This document shows, piece by piece, positions 56,387 to 64,000 of a stretch of 64,000 nt of DNA. The DNA comes from Artemisia argyi (lineage: Eukaryota; Streptophyta; Magnoliopsida; Asterales; Asteraceae), in NCBI GenBank assembly GCA_030686995.1, contig CM060692.1, positions 124,305,296 to 124,369,295 on the forward strand, read 5' to 3'. The notes beneath the pieces were generated by a model. It was given only the letters and a program-made list of their open reading frames with translations, was not told where the DNA came from and searched no databases. Positions within the stretch are counted from its first letter, which is position 1. Each line of letters begins with the position of its first letter. The translations under genes were made by a program, and so were the position numbers.

Positions 56387-57068
56387 CTGGTTCATTTCAC
56401 AGATCACCTTTTGCACCCCAAAACTTTCTGTTCTAGATCTCATTTCTATTCTCTAAAATCCTTTGATCATATATACATTAATCTTTGTTTCAAAGTGATC
56501 CAAGCCTCAACCTTTCAAGTGCAAGAGAAGAATACTTCAATCTACCAAGAGAAGAAGTATTACAACTTGTTGTGACATCCACATCCAAGTTGTTAGAGCA
56601 ACATCCATTATATCTATTTCTTTGTGTAACTAGTTGTGAATACTTGATAGAAGATAGATTAGCAAGGCACATAGATAGGTAGTTGAGAGGTAAATAGTTG
56701 TGAAGTAGAGAAGTTGGGAAGTAGATAGTTGTGGAGAAGATTGTTGTGAAGTAGATAGTTGTGAAGATCGATAGGTGTGAAGAAGTAGTGTTGTGATTAA
56801 GTAGTGACTAGGTGTGAAGAAGTTGTGTAGAAGGTGTGAATAAGTTGTGATGAAGTTGTGGTGTGTATATTGGTGTGTAAGGTTTTCTCCGCCATAAGGG
56901 AGCTTGTTGACATAGTGAAGAAAACTCTCGAGCAAGTGACTCGGGGAGTGGAGTATGGCAAGGAAGGTGTCCGTGTAGCCGAACCACTATAAATGCTTTG
57001 TCTCCCGGTTTGATCTTTCCACCTCTTACTTATTATCTTGCTTATATCGTTTTTCGTAGATGTAGACG

Positions 57069-57122
<54 letters not shown>

Positions 57123-57539
57123 GTTGCTCATATAGTGCTAGTGTTGATTTTACTTTAAGAATAATTAAAAGTTTTATTCACAAAACAATGTTTTTACAAT
57201 CAAACTAAAAAGATAACATACATATAATTGATCATTTCGATCAAGTATAGTTTTCATACAGCATATAATTAAGGATTACATAATAAACGTTTACTTACTT
57301 ATCTCTTGTATATAGCTATAATTATTTATATTATGCATGTGTTGAATTCACATACTTAGCTTACATTATTATTATTGTTCATACTTAGATATAGTTGTTC
57401 ATATTGTTCAAGATTTGAGTTCACATAAGATCGAATCAAAGTTTTGAAAGTAAACAAGGTTTTATAACTAAACTAAGTTTTCATAATAAAATTAAAAAGA
57501 CGGAAAACCATTCAACCCCCCCTTCTAGTTTTCCAGAAT

Positions 57540-57551
57540 TGGCATCAGAGC
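57540..57551 (+). promoter_or_regulatory. Primer-binding site of element D
   Basis: TGGCATCAGAGC, one base different from the standard iMet primer site, four bases after the LTR end. Confidence 0.75.
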
Positions 57552-57604
57552 TACGTTAAACAAGATTTTTAAAATATATTGTATTTTAAAACTTGTAACG
57601 ATCT

Positions 57605-58543
57605 ATGAAATCTGAAAAATATTTAGAAGGGCAATCTATGCAAAGACCACCACTATTTAAAAGTGATGGATTTTTATATTGGAAAAATCGATTCGAAACT
57701 TATGTGAAATCAAAGGATCTTGATCTTTGGCATGTTATTACTAATGGTGATTTTTTGCCTACTCAAAATAATCCCGAAACAAATAAAGATGAAATAGTAC
57801 CTTTTGAAAAACAAAATGATGATTTAAAAAGAAAACTTTCTAAAAATAATGAAGCAAAAATGGTTATTTATAATGCGTTACCACGTAAAGAATACGAAAG
57901 GATCTTTATGTGTGAAACCGCAAAAGAAATTTGGAATTCTTTACTAATAACTCACCAAGGTAATAGTCTAGTCAAGGATAACAAAATAGATCTACCTGTG
58001 CAACAATATGAGCAATTTACGATTCCGGAAGAGGAATCAATTGATAATGCTTTTGCTAGGTTTAACACTATCATTACAAGTCTAAAAGCACTTGATGAGA
58101 ATTTTTCTAGTAAAAATTTCGTCAGGAAATTTCTTAGGGCTCTTCATCCAAAATGGCGAGCTAAAGTCATGGCTATTGAAGAATCAAAGAATTTGTCAAC
58201 TCTACAACTTGACGAATTGATCGGCAACTTAAAGGTCTACGAAGAAATAATAAAGAAAGACTTTCAGATGGTCAAAGGAAAAAGGGAGCAAAGCAAATCA
58301 ATTGCGTTGAAAGCTAAAGAGGACTCTAGTGACGAAGAATGCTCAACCTCCAAAAGTGACGATGAAGAGTATGCTATGGCCGTACGAGACTTCGAGAAAT
58401 TTTTCAAAAGACGAGAAAGAAACGTTAGGCAACCATATAATGAAAGGAAGTGTTTTAAATGTGGCAATCCAAATCATCTCATCGGAAAGTGTTCAATGAT
58501 GTCAAGAGATCAAAATCAAAAGGCGTTTATTGGAGGTGCTTAG
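57605..58543 (+). CDS. Element D gag, capsid region and CCHC knuckle
   Basis: 312 residues from ATG 57605. Gag N-terminal motifs include Tyr-Trp-Lys-Asn-Arg-Phe-Glu and Leu-Trp-His-Val-Ile near residues 26-45. The zinc knuckle Cys-Phe-Lys-Cys-x4-His-x4-Cys lies near the end (about 58450-58492). It ends with a TAG, after which the frame stays open for about 60 more codons (to about 58737), so the stop may be a mutation. Confidence 0.85.
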   Translation: MKSEKYLEGQSMQRPPLFKSDGFLYWKNRFETYVKSKDLDLWHVITNGDFLPTQNNPETNKDEIVPFEKQNDDLKRKLSKNNEAKMVIYNALPRKEYERIFMCETAKEIWNSLLITHQGNSLVKDNKIDLPVQQYEQFTIPEEESIDNAFARFNTIITSLKALDENFSSKNFVRKFLRALHPKWRAKVMAIEESKNLSTLQLDELIGNLKVYEEIIKKDFQMVKGKREQSKSIALKAKEDSSDEECSTSKSDDEEYAMAVRDFEKFFKRRERNVRQPYNERKCFKCGNPNHLIGKCSMMSRDQNQKAFIGGA

Positions 58544-59412
58544 AGTGATAGCGATGAGGACAAGAAAGAAACCATAAAAGAAGAAAAGTGTCTTATGGCT
58601 AAGACATCAAGCGAGGTACGTTCCGAAACCGAATACTTTAGTGACGAAAATTTATCATTAGATGAAAAAGACCTAGATAGTGAATATAATAGGTTATGCA
58701 AATTAGGTCTAAAGGTTATAGCTAAAAAAAGTCACTAAAACATATTAATAATCTAATAGAAAATGAAGTACTCGAATTAAAAATTAAGCTACAACATTTG
58801 GAAAAAGGAAAAGAAATTTTTATAGAATGTAAAACATGCTTAGAGGTTAAAAATGAAAACGAAAAACATAAAGATGAAATTTTCAAACTTGACAAGTTTA
58901 AAAATAGTAGTAACCCACTTAAGAAAATAATAATTCTTCAAGAAACTTCGGGAGATAAAACCGGTTTAAGATTAACCTCAACTAATGTTTCTACTAATGA
59001 AAATAAAAGTATAAAGTTTGAATGTGAATCTAGTAAACAAAAATCATTAGAATCAAATCCTAAGTATATCCTTACAAAAGATAGAAAAATACCCATTGCG
59101 AATGATGAAAAAGTAAAAACTTTTTATAAACCATCCTTAAAGACCGAAGTAGGATCCTCTAAACCTAAATTAAGATCTAAAACTCAACCAACAAGAAAAC
59201 CAAATAATCCTCATACTCGATCTAAAACACCTCAACCTAGAAGAAACCAAAGTAGACAAAATTACAATAACACTAGAAATCAAATGTGGAATTATCACCC
59301 AAGTTACAATCTTTGGGAAATATTACCACCATACATGCATCCTAGCCAAATGTTAACTATGTTTGGACCAAAAAACTTTGGACCAATGAGACAATGGGGA
59401 CCAAGTGGCTAA
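58544..59412 (+). pseudogene. Element D gag C-terminal spacer
   Basis: After the TAG at 58543 the frame continues (acidic Ser/Glu/Asp-rich) to about 58737. A slip in a seven-base A run (about 58726-58732) then shifts to the frame that runs to 59412. That part is Lys/Glu-rich and coiled-coil-like, then basic (Arg-Lys-Pro-Asn-Asn-Pro), then Trp/Met/Pro-rich. Sirevirus Gag proteins have such coiled-coil tails. Protease should follow, but no Asp-Ser/Thr-Gly motif is seen afterwards. Confidence 0.65.
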
Positions 59413-60820
59413 GTTGTCAATCTTGGAAGAAGTTGGAATATCATCTACAAATGACTTCTACAAGTCAATATGGTCACCTGAAGTGCTTAAAGATATTCCA
59501 TTGAAGACTAAAAGGTAGGCGTTTCTTTTAACTTCATCGCTATAATTTGCATGCTTAGATAAATGATTAGTTAGATAAATTCTTAGCTATACATATATAT
59601 GTACATAATAGCTTATATTCTTATAACCTAGAAACATCATTGGTTGACTTTCCTAGGAATAAGATAAAAGTCTTCATTACCGAACAAAATAGAAAATAGA
59701 AATATTCTATATCTACTATTAACAAACTCATGGTGATGAAGTGAAATGAGTTAAGTGGATCAATCATTAATATAGAAGTAGGATTAGATCCTTCGCTTAA
59801 GAAAACTATGGATGAAACAAGCTCTCGTAGACTATGGCATTAAGTTAGATAAGCGTGCGAAAACAAAGGAACTATAGATGTTAGGTTATACCTCATTCAA
59901 CACTATCTCATCTAACATGTAGAATTACGTCATCACTCACTTAAGATCATAGGTTATGTAGAAAAGGATAGCATATGACAATAGGCTTAACCAATCCTCT
60001 TGGCATTAGATCTTTAATAAACATCTTTTAAAATCTATGATTAACGATGTTTGTTGTCAAAAATCTAATATCTCCAAAAATATGCAAAAACATCACATTT
60101 TGGAAAATAGTTTTTCAAATTACTATCCCACTTTTAAATAACATGTTTTCACTATCAATATCCACAATTTTGTTTTGATCAAAACCAAAGATTGGGAAAA
60201 TTTTCTTTACCTTTCATTAAGACATTTTGAAGTATAACCCAATCTATTTTATTCAAATAACTCTCACATCTACGTGAAAACCTACTTTCAAACATTGTTC
60301 AATAATGCTAAAAACGACTCTTTAAATCATGCATGATGATCTCATATTTGTCATTTATATTTATATAAATGACACTTATAAGTGAACTAAATCAAAATCA
60401 AGAGGACCATGGTTTGACTATTAAGACTTTGTTTGTAACAAGTCTAGAAATCCATGCTATCATAACTACTCACTTATTGCACATTGATACACATTAGGAT
60501 TCATCCTCCTAGTTATGTAGTTATGAAATACTTGATGTTGCTTATTGTTTCCTCGCATTTATATTTTACTTGCTTGATGAGTATGTTTGCATGCTAGATG
60601 AAATTGCTTGTTTACTTAATCTCTTTGGTTAACATGCTTTGGCTACATAATTAGTATATGCATAATTGCCTCAAAGAGTTGGACTTGTTTGAAACAAAAA
60701 ACACAACCTTTCTGCAATCCACTACCAAAAACCCTTTTCTGACAATATGGGAATCACCAGATGGGCGGCCCCCTTAATTATTAAGGGGACCGGCCTCCAA
60801 TTAAGCAGACCATCCATCTG
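59413..60820 (+). other. Element D interior, no recognisable coding sequence
   Basis: AT-rich, no protease, integrase or RT motif on either strand. A copy of the GGCGGCCCCCTTAA palindrome of the LTR lies at 60764-60796, a place where an LTR promoter element is not expected. Confidence 0.6.
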
Positions 60821-62140
60821 ATGGTCAAAGATGTTGTTTCCTTTTTAGCCCATTTCATCCCACTCTTCTCAAAATTCACAAACCTATTTTATCCTAAACC
60901 TTCTATCAAAGTTTATACATCCTTATTCCCACCAACATTACATATCAACAACCTTTACTCACCCATATCCTTCTACATCACACTCAAACCTCATATCCTT
61001 CTACCTTACACTCAAACCTTAAAACCATTACACACTTAAACCTCATAACGTTTACTCACCTCAACCTCAAATTTCATCTCCTAGTGCACCTAATGCACCA
61101 TCTATAACACCCTCCTACGAAGAAATCCCTTCCATGAACATCGCTTTTTCAATCTCACAAATCACATCACTTGATATTTATTTCCCATATTCACCAATAA
61201 CTCAACCTAGTCATCCTCACAAAAAGATTCAACCATATAACCATTTCCTACACTCTACAAAGTGTGTCATCACCACTACAACTTAACCCATGAAGGTCAA
61301 ACCATATTTCATGATACACAAACCTCATGTTCACTCAAATGAACCCTTTCATAAACCTCATCATAATTACCAAACATCCATCCTTGTTCCCAAAAATAAA
61401 CCTTCATCTCACCCACATAAGCCATATGAAAAGCATGTTCAATCTCAAAACAATAATCCCAATCATCCTCCTTGGAAACCTTGAAGTCTTGTGAAGAACT
61501 TGACCAACTTCAGGATATTCGTGATCTTAAAACTACGCACCTTGTACAACGCAATTTGCATCACCCACCTTCCTCTCCATACTCGAATTGCTTACCTCAC
61601 ATCTTGTTTCACCTACCAATGCAACATCCAAAAATATTCCATTGAACATGTATACCACCTTACCACATTAACCAAACATCCACCTTCATCCCGAACCACA
61701 CAAACTAACTTCAATGAAACCTACCACAATCCCTATCAATTTGGTCAATCATCCAACTACACTTCCAACAACTTTACTTCCAACTACACATCCAAATTCC
61801 ATCCATTTGAACCGAAACACCCTCCAATTATGAAACACCCTCTTCTACCATACCATCATCATCATCCATCAATTATTACCCGTAATAAAAAATTTCTCCA
61901 TCACCAAAAGAATTATCACCACCTCCTACCAACACACATGTTATCCCTATGTTGGATGTCCAGTCATCCATCCCTAATAACAACCACACTCCACCATCAT
62001 CACCTTCCTCCGAACACTTGAAGTTCATTGAAGAACTCAAGGAAGCCCATGAGCTTTGTGCTCTTATTGCCTTACACCTTGCTCAATGCAACTTGGAACA
62101 ACTTTCCTCTAGCTCTCCTTCATCACCCACAACTTGAATC
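60821..62140 (+). other. Element D interior, pyrimidine- and A-rich block with Pro/His/Thr-rich frames
   Basis: The plus strand is unusually poor in G (mainly C, T and A) over about 1.3 kb. Several frames of 60-180 codons (60821-61039, 61290-61484, 61491-62021, 61949-62137) are rich in His, Pro, Thr and Ser. They have no known domain and are probably a by-product of composition. It may be a captured segment or the remains of an accessory ORF. The short piece around 61949-62137 has an ordinary amphipathic composition. Confidence 0.4.
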
Positions 62141-62640
62141 ACGTTGAAAAACATGTCAATAATTGACCTTGTTGCATCTTTCTCCTAAAAACCATTGTAT
62201 TCAATGAACACTTCACTTGGATTGAATATCTTCTCACTAGATCACATCCAATACCCTCACTCGAACAACATCCAAAACCTTAATCAACCTCTTCCGCTAC
62301 AAACTCTCCACCACCAAACTCTCCAACATTCATGACCCAAACATATACCTCCATTAATCCAACAACCTTACCCTAACTCAACCATCTTCATTCCAAACAC
62401 TCCATCATCAACCATCTAAGCATACTATATGCTTATGATTTTCACTTTCAAATACGAATCAACCAACCTTTTGTTAAGTCTATTGGCTCTCTTTGGCAAA
62501 TTAGGATCTTTTAACATAATCACTTTGAATTAATTGTTATGTATCCTTAATATTTGTTTGCTATGCTTGTTATTTGTATCTTGCATATTCTTTTATATAT
62601 GCTTGTGCTTCTAATATTTTTCTTGCGAGCATTCCATATC
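62141..62640 (+). other. Element D interior, AT/C-rich, nothing recognised
   Basis: No reading frame over 60 codons with sensible content and no motif before the first purine tract at 62664. Confidence 0.5.
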
Positions 62641-62659
62641 TCGATTCCTTGGTGCCATC

Positions 62660-62928
62660 GAACGAGGGGGAGCACACATCAAGGGGGAGCTTTCATCCTG
62701 TCTAACTTCATTTATGAAGCTAGCCGGCATAACCTTTTTGATTCTACAGAAAGGGGGAGAAGTGAATATAAACTCACTAAGTACTTGTCTAAAAATTAAT
62801 TTTTAGACTTAATGAGTTTAGGTTTTGTAATCATCAAAAAGGGGGAGATTGTTGATAAAAATAATGCCTAAAAATTAATTTTTAGACTTAACGAGTTTAG
62901 GTTTTGTAATCATCAAAAAGGGGGAGAT
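62660..62928 (+). repeat. Multiple polypurine tracts and 79-bp tandem duplication before the D 3' LTR
   Basis: GAGGGGGAGC (62664), AAGGGGGAGC (62681), AAAGGGGGAGA (62750), AAAAAGGGGGAGATT (62836) and AAAAAGGGGGAGATT (62916) are five purine tracts in 260 bases. The last two are in two tandem 79-bp units (62790-62868 and 62869-62947). Each unit contains a tract plus the first bases of the LTR, so an extra false LTR start occurs at 62850. Confidence 0.8.
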
Positions 62929-64000
62929 TTTTGATAAAAATAATGCCTAAAAACGTTATTAACAAATATCGATATCTCTATGTTTTGATAATCACAAAAC
63001 ATAAACTCATTGAACTACAAATTGACGTAAACAAGTATTTAGTCATAAATATTCACTTTAGCATCCAAATCACTTAAGGTATGAATAAACAGAGTGTATA
63101 ATGCATTTTATGACCAAAGGAATTTTTATTTTTACAAATATTACATTTTATTAAAGTGGGACAAACATTTTAAACTTATACAAAACATTTTTGTATTTAT
63201 AAGAAATTTTTTATTCAAAATAAATACTTTGAATTCAAATTTCTAACCAAAAAACGGCTACATTCTTCAGGAAAAATCTCCCCCACAAAAAGACAAAAAA
63301 TCATAAGAAAAAATATTTTTTTATTAGGCGACCCCCTTAATTATACTAGGCGGCCCCCTTTATTATTAAGGGGACCGCCCACGCTCCCAAACCGTATTTT
63401 TTCCCCTATAAATACTGGTTCATTCCACAGATTTTTCTCACCTTTTGCACCCCAAAACTTTCTGTTCTAGATCTCATTTTTATTCTCTAAAATCCTTTGA
63501 TCATATATAAATTAATCTTTGTTTCAAAGTGATCCAAGCCTCAACCTTTTAAGTGCAAGAGAAGAATACTTCAATCTACCAAGAGAAGAAGTATTACAAC
63601 TTGTTGTGACCTCCACATCCATGTTGTTAGAGCAACATCCATTATATCTATTTCTTTGTGTAACTAGTTGTGAATACTTGATAGAAGATAGATTAGCAAG
63701 GCACATAGATAGGTAGCTGAGAAGTAAATAGTTGTGAAGTAGAGAAGTTACGAAGTAGATAGTTATGGAGAAGATTATTGTGAAGTAGATAGTTGTGAAG
63801 ATAGATAGGTGTGAAGAAGTAGTGTTGTGATTAAGGAGTGACTATGTGTGAAGAAGTTGTGTAGAAGGTGTGAATAAGTTGTGACGAAGTTGTGGTGTGT
63901 ATATTGGTGTGTAAGGTTTTCTCCGCCATAAGGGAGCTTGTTGACATAGTGAAGAAAACTCTCAAGTAGGTGACTCGGGGAGTGGAGTAGGGCAAGGAAG
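62929..64000 (+). mobile_element. 3' LTR of element D, cut by the window end
   Basis: Starts TTTTGATAAAAATAATGCC (first G of TG replaced by T) and follows the 5' LTR closely, with small indels in the palindromic block (63328-63378). TATA box at 63407-63414. Confidence 0.8.

Larger units (their letters stand above)
55879..57535 (+). mobile_element. 5' LTR of element D
   Basis: About 1657 bp, starting TGTTGATAAAAATAATGCC. The end is placed at CA 57534-57535, just before the primer site. It contains GC-rich palindromes (56279-56352), a TATAAATA box (56379-56386), and a (TA)n tract near 57070-57121. Confidence 0.8.
55879..64000 (+). mobile_element. Element D: Sirevirus-like copia element with gag but no recognisable pol
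   Basis: 5' LTR 55879-57535, primer site TGGCATCAGAGC at 57540-57551, gag (57605-59412, broken), a long interior without RT or integrase, at least five purine tracts (62660-62925) and the start of the 3' LTR (62929 onward). Multiplied polypurine tracts and CGG-containing palindromes in the LTR are known Sirevirus features. It inserted into element C; the flank ACACA (55874-55878) cannot be compared because the right end is outside the window. Confidence 0.75.

Noticed and set aside
56485..56682. 65-codon plus-strand frame found in both D LTRs
   Set aside because: Repeated only because the LTR is repeated; it lies just downstream of the TATA box, but I see no domain and no evidence of selection.

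Overview
The window is plant nuclear DNA made almost entirely of nested LTR retrotransposons. I find no host gene, rRNA or tRNA. AT-rich sequence, 3-kb LTRs, tRNA-iMet-type primer sites and long Ty1/copia polyproteins point to a large-genome dicot. The copia families and their accessory ORFs resemble those I recall from Asteraceae, tribe Anthemideae (Tanacetum, Artemisia, Chrysanthemum). That placement is recall-based and was not searched.

The layout is a Russian doll. The oldest layer is C, a minus-strand Ty1/copia element now in pieces (about 21364-23208, 35731-37475, 54650-55878). Copia element A (about 1439-21363, minus) abuts or interrupts C's 3' LTR. Copia element B (23209-35725, minus) sits in C's RNase H, with 5-bp target duplication GTATA and two 558-bp LTRs. 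LTR element E2 (37476-54649, plus; duplication CATAG) sits in C's integrase. The Sirevirus-like element D (55879 to beyond 64000, plus) sits beside C's gag zinc knuckle. Further insertions lie inside these: solo LTR S (10618-13641; duplication GGTTC) in A's pol; a partial LTR G (1-1438) at A's left end; E1 (39922-46947; duplication TTATC) in E2's 5' LTR; and a 0.75-kb insert T (45890-46646) in E1's 3' LTR.

A and B are unusually large copia elements (about 17 kb and 12.5 kb). Between pol and the 3' LTR each carries a long accessory gene in the pol orientation: 2966-7182 in A and 24641-27449 in B, both broken by stops. B also has a short gene on the opposite strand (27999-28457) with its own TATA box and poly(A) signal, divergent from the accessory gene across about 550 bp. 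A repeats a degenerate TTACGCGTAAG motif in front of both gag and its accessory gene. B scatters CAAAGTACTG-like motifs through LTRs, coding and non-coding parts. These modules are the best candidates for something undescribed.

E1, E2 and D look non-autonomous. E1 has 3.3-kb LTRs around 0.7 kb of non-coding DNA, E2 has 3.2-kb LTRs around 3.7 kb of non-coding DNA, and D has gag but no recognisable pol. A retains long open protease-integrase and RT-RNase H frames, split only by S. B and C carry stops, frameshifts and lost catalytic residues.
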